A stretch of 32,683 nucleotides of DNA. Origin: Candidatus Gastranaerophilales bacterium. Its GTDB lineage: Bacteria > Cyanobacteriota > Vampirovibrionia > Gastranaerophilales > Gastranaerophilaceae. The stretch covers positions 1 through 32,683 of the forward strand of contig CALVEO010000019.1 of NCBI GenBank assembly GCA_944326615.1, written 5' to 3'. Within the stretch, counting starts at the first letter, position 1. Each line of letters begins with the position of its first letter. Of the stretch, positions 7,993-16,449 are shown piece by piece. The notes beneath the pieces are model-generated. The model had not been told where the DNA came from. It worked only from the letters and a program-made list of their open reading frames with translations, and ran no database searches. The position numbers were made by a program, and so were the translations under genes.

Positions 7993-8343
7993 TTATTCTC
8001 TTACGTGTTCAAGAGCCATTTCAAGAACTACTTTTACATGCTCATCTGCCAAAGAATAATATACATTTTTACCGCGTTTTTCAGCCTTTACAAGCTTTGC
8101 CGTTCTCAAGATTTTTAGCTGGTGAGAAACTGCTGATTTTGTCATATCAAGAAGCACTGCAAGATCATTTACGCACATCTCAGCTTGCTCAAGCGCCCAC
8201 AAAAGCCGTATTCTTGTACTGTCCCCCATTACCTTGAAAAAATCCGACAAATCATACAAAATATGCAAATCCGGCATATCAGGCATAACTTTTTCTACTA
8301 TTTCTGGATTAATAGCTTCACAGTCAGTCTTTTTAATTTCCAT
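7993..8343 (-). CDS. ArsR/SmtB family metal-responsive repressor
   Basis: 116 aa from the ATG at 8343; an upstream in-frame ATG at 8430 is rejected because it lies beyond this gene's own promoter. The winged-helix DNA-binding part is clear: FKVMGDSTRIRLLWAL (36-51) and the recognition helix TKSAVSHQLKILRTAKLV (68-85). The C-terminal helix carries D100, H102, H113 and E116 with the D-x-H...H-x-x-E spacing of the SmtB/CzrA alpha-5 zinc site. The alpha-3 segment EMCVNDL has only one Cys, so CadC-like alpha-3 sensing looks less likely. It should repress itself and the divergent P-type ATPase until Zn (or Co/Cd) binds. Specificity is inferred from the site. Confidence 0.92.
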   Translation of the reverse strand: MEIKKTDCEAINPEIVEKVMPDMPDLHILYDLSDFFKVMGDSTRIRLLWALEQAEMCVNDLAVLLDMTKSAVSHQLKILRTAKLVKAEKRGKNVYYSLADEHVKVVLEMALEHVRE

Positions 8344-8349
8344 AGCTTT

Positions 8350-8379
8350 ATTATAGTTTAACAATTGTTCAATTGTCAA
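8350..8379 (-). promoter_or_regulatory. Promoter and operator of the ArsR gene, leaderless
   Basis: On the minus strand, TTGACA (8379-8374), an 18-nt spacer and TATAAT (8355-8350) are followed by 6 nt and the ATG at 8343. The inverted repeat ACAATTG-TT-CAATTGT (8361-8376) lies between the two boxes and is the likely repressor site. Confidence 0.8.
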
Positions 8380-8407
8380 ATTTTTGTAACAAAATAATTT
8401 TATACAC

Positions 8408-8437
8408 TTGACAATTGAATAGTTATTCAATTATAAT
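8408..8437 (+). promoter_or_regulatory. Promoter and operator of the metal-ATPase gene
   Basis: TTGACA (8408-8413), an 18-nt spacer and TATAAT (8432-8437). The perfect palindrome AATTGAATAGTTATTCAATT (8413-8432) fills the spacer and touches both boxes, as in ArsR-repressed metal promoters. A second, looser site with TTGAA and TTCAA arms lies at 8450-8466, next to the ribosome site. Confidence 0.82.
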
Positions 8438-8486
8438 ACTAATATATAGTTGAATGCTTGTTCAATTGTTAAAGGAGATTATAAAT

Positions 8487-10352
8487 ATGTGCGAACATCA
8501 TCATCACGAACATCCTAAAAAAAATGACAAATCGCAGTTGATAAAAATTATACTTGCGCTGGTCTTATTTACGGGGGCAATTGCCACACCTGTATCGGGA
8601 ATTGCTAAAGTCATAATATTTTTTACTGCATATATAATTGCAGGTGGTGATGTTGTTGTTAAAGCTGTTAAAAATATTTTTAAAGGGGAAATATTTGATG
8701 AGAACTTTTTAATGGTTATTGCAACAGTTGGGGCTTTTGCAATACAAGAGTATCCGGAAGCAGTTATGGTTATGATTTTGTATCAGATTGGTGAATTTTT
8801 ACAGGAAAAAGCTGTTGAAAAATCCAGAAAATCAATCTCACAGTTGATGGATATACGACCTGATTACGCAAATATTGAAATTGACGGGAAATTAACAAAA
8901 GTCAGCCCGTTAGAAATCAAAAAAGGCGATATAATAACTGTTAAAACAGGTGAAAAAATTCCCCTTGACGGAACAGTAATTGAAGGTCAGGCATCTGTTG
9001 ACACATCGGCACTTACAGGAGAATCCGTTCCAAGAGAATTAAAAACCGGAGATAATGCAATTAGCGGGTGCATAAATACAAACGGGCTTTTGAAAATAAA
9101 AGTTGAAAAAGAATTTGGCGAGTCAACAGTATCTAAAATTCTTGAACTTGTCGAACATGCAGGCTCTAAAAAAGCAAAAGCAGAAAACTTTATTACAAAA
9201 TTTGCAAGATATTATACACCTGCCGTTGTTGCAGGGGCATTTATATTAGCCATTGTTCCGCCTGTAATTTTACATGCCGGATTCAGCATCTGGCTTCAGC
9301 GCGCATTAACATTTCTTGTAATTTCATGTCCTTGTGCGCTTATAATATCAGTACCTTTAGGATTTTTTGCAGGTATCGGCGGTGCATCAAAAGAAGGTAT
9401 TCTTATAAAAGGCGCCTGCTATATTGAAGCTCTGTCAAATCCGGATTCTGTTGTATTTGATAAAACAGGAACACTTACAAAAGGCACATTTAAAGTAACA
9501 GAAATTCATCCCTTTGGTATAACAGAGCAGGAGCTTTTAAAAATGTGTGCACAGGCAGAAAATTATTCAAGCCATCCGATTGCAGTTTCTTTAAAAGATG
9601 CGTACTCAAAAGAAATAGCTCCAGCCTCTGTTAAAAATGTAGAAGAAATTGCAGGAAACGGAGTTAAGGCAAATGTTGAAGGAGATGAAATTCTTGCGGG
9701 GAATATTCATCTTATGGAAATGTTCAACGTAGACTTCCAAAAAATAGACAGCGCCGGAACAATAGTTTATGCTGCAAAAAACAGGAAATTTGCAGGGTAT
9801 ATAGTAATCTCAGATGAACCTAAAGAAGATGCAAAGCCAGCGATTAATAACTTAAAAACACTCGCAAATCAAACCGTAATGCTAACAGGAGACTCTCAAA
9901 AAACAGCACAGTATATTGCGCAGGAACTTGGATTAAATAAATTCTATGCAGAGCTTCTCCCTTCCCAAAAAGTTGAAAAGCTTGAAGAATTGATTGCAAA
10001 CAAAGAAAAAAATAAAAGTGTTATATTTGCAGGCGACGGCATTAATGATGCCCCGGTTCTAACAAGAGCAGATGTCGGGATTGCAATGGGCGGTCTTGGC
10101 TCTGACGCGGCAATAGAAGCTGCTGATGCCGTTATAATGGATGATAAACCCTCAAAAATAGTAAAAGCAATACTCATTGCTCGAAAAACAATGAGTATTG
10201 TAAAACAAAATATTGTATTTGCTCTGGGCATCAAGGCTTTGTTCTTAATTCTTGGAGCCTTCGGTATCGTAACAATGTGGGGAGCTGTATTTGCCGACAC
10301 AGGTGTTGCGCTCTTAGCTGTTCTAAACTCACTCAGAGCATTAAAAGCTTAG
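8487..10352 (+). CDS. P1B-type heavy-metal ATPase, Zn/Cd/Pb export (CadA/ZntA-like)
   Basis: 621 aa from the ATG at 8487; AAAGGAG (8471-8477) sets this start, and an ATG 33 nt upstream lacks a ribosome site. The N-terminus is His-rich (MCEHHHHEHPKK) and replaces the usual HMA domain. Visible in order: phosphatase loop TGES, metal-site C281-P-C283 in ISCPCALIISVP, phosphorylation D325 in DKTGTLTKG, the SSHPIA nucleotide-site motif, GDGINDAP (516-523), and paired C-terminal membrane helices. CPC with this context is typical of the Zn/Cd/Pb subgroup. It exports metal across the inner membrane using ATP. It is divergent from the ArsR gene and shares its operator region, so it is expected to be metal-induced. 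Confidence 0.92.
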   Translation: MCEHHHHEHPKKNDKSQLIKIILALVLFTGAIATPVSGIAKVIIFFTAYIIAGGDVVVKAVKNIFKGEIFDENFLMVIATVGAFAIQEYPEAVMVMILYQIGEFLQEKAVEKSRKSISQLMDIRPDYANIEIDGKLTKVSPLEIKKGDIITVKTGEKIPLDGTVIEGQASVDTSALTGESVPRELKTGDNAISGCINTNGLLKIKVEKEFGESTVSKILELVEHAGSKKAKAENFITKFARYYTPAVVAGAFILAIVPPVILHAGFSIWLQRALTFLVISCPCALIISVPLGFFAGIGGASKEGILIKGACYIEALSNPDSVVFDKTGTLTKGTFKVTEIHPFGITEQELLKMCAQAENYSSHPIAVSLKDAYSKEIAPASVKNVEEIAGNGVKANVEGDEILAGNIHLMEMFNVDFQKIDSAGTIVYAAKNRKFAGYIVISDEPKEDAKPAINNLKTLANQTVMLTGDSQKTAQYIAQELGLNKFYAELLPSQKVEKLEELIANKEKNKSVIFAGDGINDAPVLTRADVGIAMGGLGSDAAIEAADAVIMDDKPSKIVKAILIARKTMSIVKQNIVFALGIKALFLILGAFGIVTMWGAVFADTGVALLAVLNSLRALKA

Positions 10353-10981
10353 CGGATAAAATTCGTCATAATTTTAGCTTCCGTCTGCGGATGGGAAATT
10401 CCTTCTTTTTTACCGGCTTCAATACATTTTAAAATCCATGCCATATTTTCACCCAGAACTCTCATTATCTGCATCCCTTCTAAATCCTGTTTTGCCTGTT
10501 CGGGAGAATTTTGAGCACCATGCGTCATACACCAGTAGTTTGACGAAATAACAGGCATTTGATTTATCGTAAAATGTTTTGTAATTGCATCAAGCGATGC
10601 TGTTGTGCCTGCGCGTCTCGCGGAAACTACAGCAGCAGCAGGTTTGAATGCAAAATTTGCACCGCCCGCATAAAACAATCTGTCCATAAATGATAATAAT
10701 CTTCCGCTAGGATGCGCATAATAAACAGGAGAGCCAAATATAAATCCGTCAGCATCCTTTGCCTTTTCAATAACTTCATTTACAATGTCGTCTTTGAAAA
10801 CGCATTTCCCGCCGTTTTTACGGCATCCTCCGCATCCTATACAATCGCGGATTGCATTTTTCCCAACCTGAATAATTTCTGTCTCAATTCCATTCTTCTG
10901 CAAAGTTGAAGCTGCTTCTTCAAGCGCAGTGTAAGTACAGCCATGTTCATTTGAACTGCCGTTAAATAATAAAACTTTCAT
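10349..10981 (-). CDS. Iron-sulfur flavoprotein, flavodoxin-like NAD(P)H-dependent reductase
   Basis: 210 aa. The N-terminal MKVLLFNGSSNEHGCTYTAL is the FMN phosphate loop of the flavodoxin-like fold. CIGCGGCRKNGGKC (about 47-60) is a compact CX2CX2CX6C motif that fits the [4Fe-4S] site of Isf-type iron-sulfur flavoproteins. FIFGSPVYYAHPSGRLLSFMDRLFY is the isoalloxazine-binding loop. The likely role is two-electron or relay transfer in the cytosol; the donor and acceptor are unknown. The gene is convergent with the metal ATPase, with stop codons overlapping by 3 bp. AGGAGGGT lies upstream of the start. Confidence 0.88.
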   Translation of the reverse strand: MKVLLFNGSSNEHGCTYTALEEAASTLQKNGIETEIIQVGKNAIRDCIGCGGCRKNGGKCVFKDDIVNEVIEKAKDADGFIFGSPVYYAHPSGRLLSFMDRLFYAGGANFAFKPAAAVVSARRAGTTASLDAITKHFTINQMPVISSNYWCMTHGAQNSPEQAKQDLEGMQIMRVLGENMAWILKCIEAGKKEGISHPQTEAKIMTNFIR

Positions 10982-11118
10982 AAAAACTACCCTCCTAAAA
11001 TTATTAAATAAATTTTACCTTTTTTATGGTAACATAAAATAGGTCTTACAAATAAATACCGGCAAAAATTTTTATTTACGTTTTTTGAAAAAAATATTAA
11101 TCAGGAGTATAAAATTAT

Positions 11119-12987
11119 ATGAAAGTATTAAGAATTAATTCAAACACAGCATTTGGACGTTCTCTGCGTAATGACGAGGTGGATGAGTACAGACAAACTT
11201 TAAGGGAAGCAAAAAAAGTTACAGGCCAGACCGGTAAATCAACATTTATAATCCCTATGCCGGTATTGCCGGTTTCCGAGTCAAAAGACACAGGTATAGG
11301 ACATCTGACATCTAAAGAAGGTATTGACTTTATTGATTATATGCACACCTATCTTGATTTTAATATTGTAAAAGATCTTCCATCCGGACAAATTAAAAAA
11401 TACAAAAACTTTTTTTGCAGTTATGAGGCATCATCACTTGCTCTGGGAGACCAAAATATTAATCCTGAGCTTTTATTAACAGATGAATATGAAAATCTTT
11501 TAACAAAAGATGAATTTCAGCAGATTGTTAATTCTAATAATAAAGACAATAAACATGAATTTATCAATTGCGAAAATACTATGGAAAGCGGAAGCAGCCA
11601 GGATAATGTATTAAAAAAAGCCTTTGAAAGATTTAAAAAACTTGATGATAGTAACAAGCTTAAACAAAAATATAATAAATTTGTTAAAGAAAATGACTTC
11701 TGGCTTAAGTTCCCGAGGGAAGCAGAACCGGAGCAGGAATTTTTTAAATTTAAACAATTTCTGGCAGAAGAACATCTTGCAAAAGGGAAAAAACTTCTCA
11801 ATGACAGGGGAATAAAATTATGCGGAGATTGTCTTATAAATTTTACAAAAGATGAAGTTAATGCTTTCCCTAAAGCCTTCAAACAAGGGTACAATACAGG
11901 TCTTCCTGCTTGGGGAATTCCAACACTTGATTATGATACTATACTGGATGAATCAAGTGATGCCTATAAGTTACTAAAATCAAAAGTTCAGCTTATGGCA
12001 AGACGCTATGATGTTATCAGATTTGATGTCGGCTGGAATTATATAGCTCCAATTATGACTCCTCATGGTGAGAATAAAGTTTTGCCGGAAAATAAAAAAT
12101 ATCTGGGTAGTGCACTTGTCGATAATATAGACAAATGGGTTAGAGAAATTAAAGGAGAAGATTTTGATTTAAAAAATCTGGTTTATGAAGTAGAAGCCGG
12201 TCCTAATGAATTTTCACCCTTTAAACCCGACTCCTCGGAACTAATAGAGCCATTAAAAAAACGCGTAAAAGCATACTCGAATGTTTACATGCAAAACAAT
12301 TGGGGAAGTAATGACGCTTTTACAAATAAATTCGGCTGGGATGGAGACACTTTTTCAATAGGTACAGGAAATCATGACCACCAGCCATTAAAACAAATTG
12401 CCAAAGGTATGCCTGATTCTGCGGCAAATAACCAGGTTCATAAAACAGATTCAATAGAACCGCTTGCAAGAATTTTGAAGATAGATCCTAAAGAATTGGA
12501 TAATCCTTCAGTTTATTCAAAGGCAAAGTTTGCTGAAATTATGAGTGCAAAAAATATTCATTACTTCTTTATGGACGTCTTAGGATGCGAAGAAAGGTAT
12601 AACGAACATAATCCTAATTCTGCTACAAGTTTTAGAAGGCGCGTGCCTTTTGACTATAAAAAAGCTTATCAGGATGCGCTCCATGAAGGTTTTGGTTTTA
12701 ACATTATGGACGCATTTGAAAGAGTATTTAAAGCTAAGGGTTATGATAAATCCAATCCTGATTTATACAAAAAAATCGTAAAATTTCGTGATATATTGAT
12801 TGAAAAAGAGCCTGTTCAATTTAAAACGGCTGCAAATTCGGATGATGATATTGTCAGACTTAATTTTACAGGAGAAAAGAATACAAAAAAATTAAAAATG
12901 CCGAAAATTTTATTGATTGCTTCCGGATGTGCTGCATTAGCTGGCGGGATTTTTTCATTTTATAAAAACAAAGACATTGATAATTGA
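11119..12987 (+). CDS. Divergent GH77-like (amylomaltase-related) protein with C-terminal membrane anchor
   Basis: 622 aa. It is a distant relative of the GH77 enzyme at 20964-22847: both have a PxxxxGIGHLTS/GFGSIN start region, a long helical insert with K(F/R)xxENxFWL, and the core GLPAWGIPTLD versus GQAWGFPVMD. Candidate catalytic residues are D303 (IRFDVGWN), E357 (VYEVEAG) and D420 (TGNHDHQP), so the D/E/D triad may be kept. However, the usual RIDH, EDLG and THDN words are changed to RFDV, YEVE and NHDH. Residues about 597-615 form a hydrophobic segment followed by KNKDIDN, a tail anchor not expected in MalQ. There is no signal peptide, but an Asn-rich N-terminus (RINSNTAFGRSL). Activity is uncertain. 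CAGGAG lies upstream. Confidence 0.78.
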   Translation: MKVLRINSNTAFGRSLRNDEVDEYRQTLREAKKVTGQTGKSTFIIPMPVLPVSESKDTGIGHLTSKEGIDFIDYMHTYLDFNIVKDLPSGQIKKYKNFFCSYEASSLALGDQNINPELLLTDEYENLLTKDEFQQIVNSNNKDNKHEFINCENTMESGSSQDNVLKKAFERFKKLDDSNKLKQKYNKFVKENDFWLKFPREAEPEQEFFKFKQFLAEEHLAKGKKLLNDRGIKLCGDCLINFTKDEVNAFPKAFKQGYNTGLPAWGIPTLDYDTILDESSDAYKLLKSKVQLMARRYDVIRFDVGWNYIAPIMTPHGENKVLPENKKYLGSALVDNIDKWVREIKGEDFDLKNLVYEVEAGPNEFSPFKPDSSELIEPLKKRVKAYSNVYMQNNWGSNDAFTNKFGWDGDTFSIGTGNHDHQPLKQIAKGMPDSAANNQVHKTDSIEPLARILKIDPKELDNPSVYSKAKFAEIMSAKNIHYFFMDVLGCEERYNEHNPNSATSFRRRVPFDYKKAYQDALHEGFGFNIMDAFERVFKAKGYDKSNPDLYKKIVKFRDILIEKEPVQFKTAANSDDDIVRLNFTGEKNTKKLKMPKILLIASGCAALAGGIFSFYKNKDIDN

Positions 12988-13003
12988 TTTATCAATGTCT
13001 TTT
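12970..13003 (+). terminator. Rho-independent terminator
   Basis: AAAGACATTGATAA (12970-12983) pairs perfectly with TTATCAATGTCTTT (12989-13002) through 14 bp with a 5-nt loop. The stop codon of the GH77-like gene lies in the loop. Confidence 0.8.
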
Positions 13004-13056
13004 AATTTTAGGAAAAGCCGGCAAAAAGATTTATTTTTATTTTGTCAAGAAGCAAT

Positions 13057-13860
13057 TTATGTGCCGGCATAGAAATTTTTGTAACTTATTTTATTTTTCT
13101 CACAATATTTTACTACTTCATCTGATATTTCGTCAAAATATTTAGAATTCTTTTTATTATAAATATCTTCATATATTGTTTTATATAACGGGTATTCTTC
13201 TCTTATAAACCTGAACATTTTTGTCTTAAAGCTGCTTCTGAGATTTAATTTATCGAACCAGTATTCATCTGTAAAATCTTTTGTCGCTTCAATAATTCTT
13301 TTAAAATCAGTTATTTCAGGAATAATAGGAGAAATAAATACTATCGTTCTTATACCATTTTGCTTTAATACTTTTAAAGTTTCAAGTCTTTCTTTTATAG
13401 ATGAAGAATTTGGTTCTATTTTTTTCTTTAGATTTTCATCTAATAAGCTTATGGATACTGCAACTTCAACTTTTTTCATTTTTTTTAACAAATCAATATC
13501 TCTTAACACAAGTTTTGATTTTGTTACAATAGTTATGAGTGCTTCTGATTTAACAAGCTGTTCCATAATCATTCTTGTGATTTTATATTTTTTTTCATAA
13601 GAATTATACGGATCTGTTACGGTGCTTATCATAACTTTTTTATTTTTAATTTTAAAAGTATTTATTTTTTTGTTTGTGTGTTTTATGTCAATAAATTCAC
13701 CCCATTCTTCTGAGTGTTTGCTGAAACTTGACATATAGGCAGCATAACAATACAAACATTTATTTGGACAACCAACATAAGGATTTATTACATAATCCAA
13801 ATATTTTAATTTTGTCTTATTCAGATAATCTTTTACTCTGGTTTTATCTTCAACTACCAT
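13057..13860 (-). CDS. Radical SAM protein, SPL/DNA-repair-photolyase-like family
   Basis: 267 aa. GCPNKCLYCYA (about 31-41) is the CxxxCxxC site for the [4Fe-4S] cluster and SAM. The following VMISTVTDPYNSYEKKYKITRMIME and ITIVTKSKLVLRDIDLL match the family of small SplB-like radical SAM proteins (COG1533-type), in which DPY(N/Q) is typical. True spore photoproduct lyase is not implied, since this is not a spore former's context; the substrate is unknown. The start is placed at 13860: TTGACA, 17 nt, TATTAT and 6 nt lead exactly to this ATG, while the in-frame ATG at 13881 lies inside the promoter spacer. It follows a secreted hypothetical gene on the same strand but has its own promoter. Confidence 0.82.
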   Translation of the reverse strand: MVVEDKTRVKDYLNKTKLKYLDYVINPYVGCPNKCLYCYAAYMSSFSKHSEEWGEFIDIKHTNKKINTFKIKNKKVMISTVTDPYNSYEKKYKITRMIMEQLVKSEALITIVTKSKLVLRDIDLLKKMKKVEVAVSISLLDENLKKKIEPNSSSIKERLETLKVLKQNGIRTIVFISPIIPEITDFKRIIEATKDFTDEYWFDKLNLRSSFKTKMFRFIREEYPLYKTIYEDIYNKKNSKYFDEISDEVVKYCEKNKISYKNFYAGT

Positions 13861-13866
13861 AATTCC

Positions 13867-13895
13867 ATAATATGATGCCATAGAAAATATGTCAA
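13867..13895 (-). promoter_or_regulatory. Leaderless promoter of the radical SAM gene
   Basis: Minus strand: TTGACA (13895-13890), a 17-nt spacer, TATTAT (13872-13867), then 6 nt and the ATG at 13860. There is no Shine-Dalgarno. Confidence 0.78.
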
Positions 13896-13908
13896 TAAGA
13901 TTGACTTC

Positions 13909-14472
13909 TTATTCACGAATAAGAATATCTTTTTCTACAAGAAGCGGAATTGGTGATGTGATAATGATTTCGAGGTATTTATCGTTATTTTTTTTAATAT
14001 TTTCCGCAATAGCATTTATTTCGGAGTTATTGGTGAAGTAGTGCTTCACAGCGTACTTTAAGACGGTCATGCCTTTGTTTGGATTTTTTTCAAATTTATA
14101 TATATCATATTCGAAATATTTTTTAGCATTTTCACATCCGTTTACCAAAAAGCTTATTGCAGCCTTATCTGCTTTTTTGTTTTCGATAAGCTTTAACAGT
14201 ACGCTGTTTTCAGTATTTTCAATAGTTTTATCAAAGTTTTCGGCATATTTTATCGGATCTTTTTCTTCAGGATAATAATAAACGCCTATCATTTTAGTCC
14301 AGTTGCCGACATTTTCTGAATTTCTGAAATATTCATTGCCATAACCTTTTGTCTGCGGGGCAATAGAGCTGTATTTGAGTTTATAAACTTCATTGTCAAA
14401 ATGGATTTCTTCCGCAAGGCATGAAATATGCGGTAAAAATATTGCAAGTAATATAAACAAAATTCTTTTCAT
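13909..14472 (-). CDS. Secreted hypothetical protein
   Basis: 187 aa; I do not recognise a family. An N-terminal signal peptide (MKRILFILLAIFLPHISCLA, cleavage likely before EE) sends it to the periplasm. The Cys at the end of the signal is preceded by HIS, a poor lipobox. The mature part has strands such as VGNWTKMIGVYYYP and FEYDIYKFEKN, and ends in a repeated hydrophobic/charged pattern (LEIIITSPIPLLVEKDIL). It lies 65 nt downstream of the TolC gene on the same strand and could be cotranscribed with it, though nothing in it links it to efflux. A TATAAT lies about 30 nt before the start. Confidence 0.65.
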   Translation of the reverse strand: MKRILFILLAIFLPHISCLAEEIHFDNEVYKLKYSSIAPQTKGYGNEYFRNSENVGNWTKMIGVYYYPEEKDPIKYAENFDKTIENTENSVLLKLIENKKADKAAISFLVNGCENAKKYFEYDIYKFEKNPNKGMTVLKYAVKHYFTNNSEINAIAENIKKNNDKYLEIIITSPIPLLVEKDILIRE

Positions 14473-14537
14473 ATATAAATTTAAACATTTTTTGATATAA
14501 AAAGAATTATACCTTTGTGTTATATATTAGGTTAATT

Positions 14538-15926
14538 TTAGAGATTATCGTTGACTGTAGTAAAATCTTTGCCGCCTACTGCTTTATAAATATCAACCGT
14601 AGAAATCAGATAATTTACCTGATTATTTACTTTATCTTTATCTGCTACAATAAGTTTTTCAGCATCTTTCATCAAATCAAGGTTTGATTTTGCTCCAATA
14701 TTGAACTTCTTATCAGCAAGTTTATATTTTTCATTTTCCAGATTGTACCGTTTTACGCTTTCTTTATAATTTTTCTCTCTTGTTTTTGCACCGCCCAGAG
14801 AATCATTTAGCTCCTGTATTGAGGTCAAAATTGTTTTTTCATACATTTGCTGTGCTTTTTCAAGTTCAAGTTTCGTCCATCTCAATCTTGCCATTTTAGC
14901 TCCGCCCGTAAACAAATCAAGTGATGGAACAACACCTGCAAGAGATTTAAAAGTGTGATTTCCGAATATATTTGTAAAATTATATGCGCTGAAGCCTGCC
15001 TGACCGTACAAAATAAATTTAGGCAAAAAGTCGCGTCTTGCAACTTTTGCATCTATTCCTATTTTTTCAATATAATCTTCCGCCTTCAAATAATCAGGTC
15101 TGTACTGGATAACTTCGGCGTTAATAGATTCCGGCAGAGGAAGAAGTGCAATATTTGAATAATCACCTCTTGCCATTTGAGATAAATCTTTCTCTCTTAA
15201 ACCTGTCAATACTCCGAGTTCTCTTGCAACAATAAGTCTTTTATCAAGATAAACATTCAATTCTTCTTTTAACTGTGTCAAAAGCTGTTTTTCATCCATG
15301 AGTTCTGTTACCGGGCACAAACCGTTATTATATTTTATTTCTTCTAATCTTACGATTTCTGTCTGGAGCTTAACGAGTTCTTCCTGATCCTTTATCAATT
15401 TGTCAAATTTGATAAGATTAAAATATTGGGATGCAACAGCAGAAGTTAGAGATATATAGGAAGCTCTTTCATTCTGTTTAACAATTTCATGCTGCTTTTT
15501 AAATGATTTTGTTCTCAAATAATTTTCGCCCCAGATATCAATTTCATAACTCATTGTAAGCGGCAGGAAAAAATTGCTCTGTTTGTAATCAGGAATTACA
15601 ACATTACCGAATTTAACAGTTGAAGAACTGAAATCTCTAAACAAATCTCCCTGAAATCCGACCTGAGGCAGCTGTCCTGCAAAAGCCATTTTTATAACCT
15701 GTTCAGACTGCTTTACATTAAGCGATGCGATTTTCAAATCCTGATTGTTTTTAAATGCGGTTGTAATATAATCCGTCAAAACAGGGTCATTATACTTCTG
15801 CCACCACTCAAGGTTTAAATATTCAATTCTATAATCGGGCGTATCTTTTTTGTTCTTGGCTTGTGCTGTAATATTAAATGAGCACAGCAAAATAAACAGG
15901 GTAAGTAATATTTTAAAATTTTTCAT
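14538..15926 (-). CDS. Outer-membrane efflux channel, TolC/NodT family
   Basis: 462 aa, a standard length. The signal peptide is MKNFKILLTLFILLCSFNITAQA. Two repeated OEP halves follow: the first with WWQKYNDPVLTDYITTAFKNNQDLKIASLNVKQ, the second with LPESINAEVIQYRPDYLKAEDYIEKIGIDAKVARRDFLPKF, the canonical rPD.. / A.r..fLP motif of NodT-type channels. It forms a trimeric outer-membrane and periplasmic duct for exported compounds. There is no lipobox Cys. It is divergent from marR-emrA-emrB across a 24-bp palindrome, so one repressor probably controls all four. AAAGGA lies 9 nt before the ATG. Confidence 0.92.
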   Translation of the reverse strand: MKNFKILLTLFILLCSFNITAQAKNKKDTPDYRIEYLNLEWWQKYNDPVLTDYITTAFKNNQDLKIASLNVKQSEQVIKMAFAGQLPQVGFQGDLFRDFSSSTVKFGNVVIPDYKQSNFFLPLTMSYEIDIWGENYLRTKSFKKQHEIVKQNERASYISLTSAVASQYFNLIKFDKLIKDQEELVKLQTEIVRLEEIKYNNGLCPVTELMDEKQLLTQLKEELNVYLDKRLIVARELGVLTGLREKDLSQMARGDYSNIALLPLPESINAEVIQYRPDYLKAEDYIEKIGIDAKVARRDFLPKFILYGQAGFSAYNFTNIFGNHTFKSLAGVVPSLDLFTGGAKMARLRWTKLELEKAQQMYEKTILTSIQELNDSLGGAKTREKNYKESVKRYNLENEKYKLADKKFNIGAKSNLDLMKDAEKLIVADKDKVNNQVNYLISTVDIYKAVGGKDFTTVNDNL

Positions 15927-15948
15927 ATTTATGTATCCTTTTTACATG

Positions 15949-15972
15949 TTTGTGTTATTATGATAACACAAA
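15949..15972. promoter_or_regulatory. Palindromic operator between the tolC-like and marR-like genes
   Basis: TGTGTTATTATGATAACACA (15951-15970) plus two further paired bases on each side gives 10-bp arms around TATG. It overlaps candidate -10 boxes for both directions (TATGAT at 15959-15964 on +, CATAAT on -). A MarR dimer binding here would block both transcripts, including its own. Confidence 0.75.
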
Positions 15973-15980
15973 GAAAAATC

Positions 15981-16439
15981 ATGGACAAGCATAATTTATT
16001 AAAAAGTAGAATAGGAATGAAACTTGTACGCGTAGGCAAAATGGTACGCGCAATTGCAAATCAAAAATTTATTAAGGCTAATTTTCCTATAACTCCTGAA
16101 CAATTTACGGTTTTGACAGCTATACTTGACCATGATGGTTTATATCAGAGGCAAATAGGTGCACTTACCCTGAAAGATCGCCCTAATATAACAAGAATAA
16201 TAAATATACTTGAAGAAAAAGGGCTTGTAACAAGAACTCCTGATATAAACAAACGCAAAATATTTAAGATTAATATAACTGAAGAAGGTAAAAAGGCTTA
16301 TAATGCGGTTTTACCCACAGTAGCGGAACACTGGCAGGATACAGTAGAAGGTGTTACTGATGAAGAACTTAAAAATTGTCTGAAAGTTTTAAATAAAATT
16401 AAAGCAAACTTGGAAGAAAAATTAAATATACAAATATAA
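15981..16439 (+). CDS. MarR family transcriptional repressor
   Basis: 152 aa from the ATG at 15981. An in-frame ATG at 15960 lies inside the palindromic operator and is less likely. The winged-helix core is clear: FTVLTAILDHDGLYQRQIGALTLKDRPNITRIINILEEKGLVTRTP, followed by the wing DINKRKIFKINITEEGKKAY. MarR proteins bind palindromes as dimers and release DNA when a phenolic or drug ligand binds. The 24-bp palindrome just upstream and the emrAB genes downstream indicate a local regulator of the efflux pump. emrA follows 10 nt after the stop. Confidence 0.9.
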   Translation: MDKHNLLKSRIGMKLVRVGKMVRAIANQKFIKANFPITPEQFTVLTAILDHDGLYQRQIGALTLKDRPNITRIINILEEKGLVTRTPDINKRKIFKINITEEGKKAYNAVLPTVAEHWQDTVEGVTDEELKNCLKVLNKIKANLEEKLNIQI

Positions 16440-16449
16440 GAGGTGAAAT

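Noticed and set aside
7947-8237. Plus-strand 96-aa ORF opposite the ArsR gene
   Set aside because: Shadow of the ArsR gene with no family features and no promoter or ribosome site.
8454-8486. Longer start of the metal ATPase at 8454
   Set aside because: That ATG lies upstream of the strong AAAGGAG site and within the operator-rich leader; MCEHHHH at 8487 is the better start.
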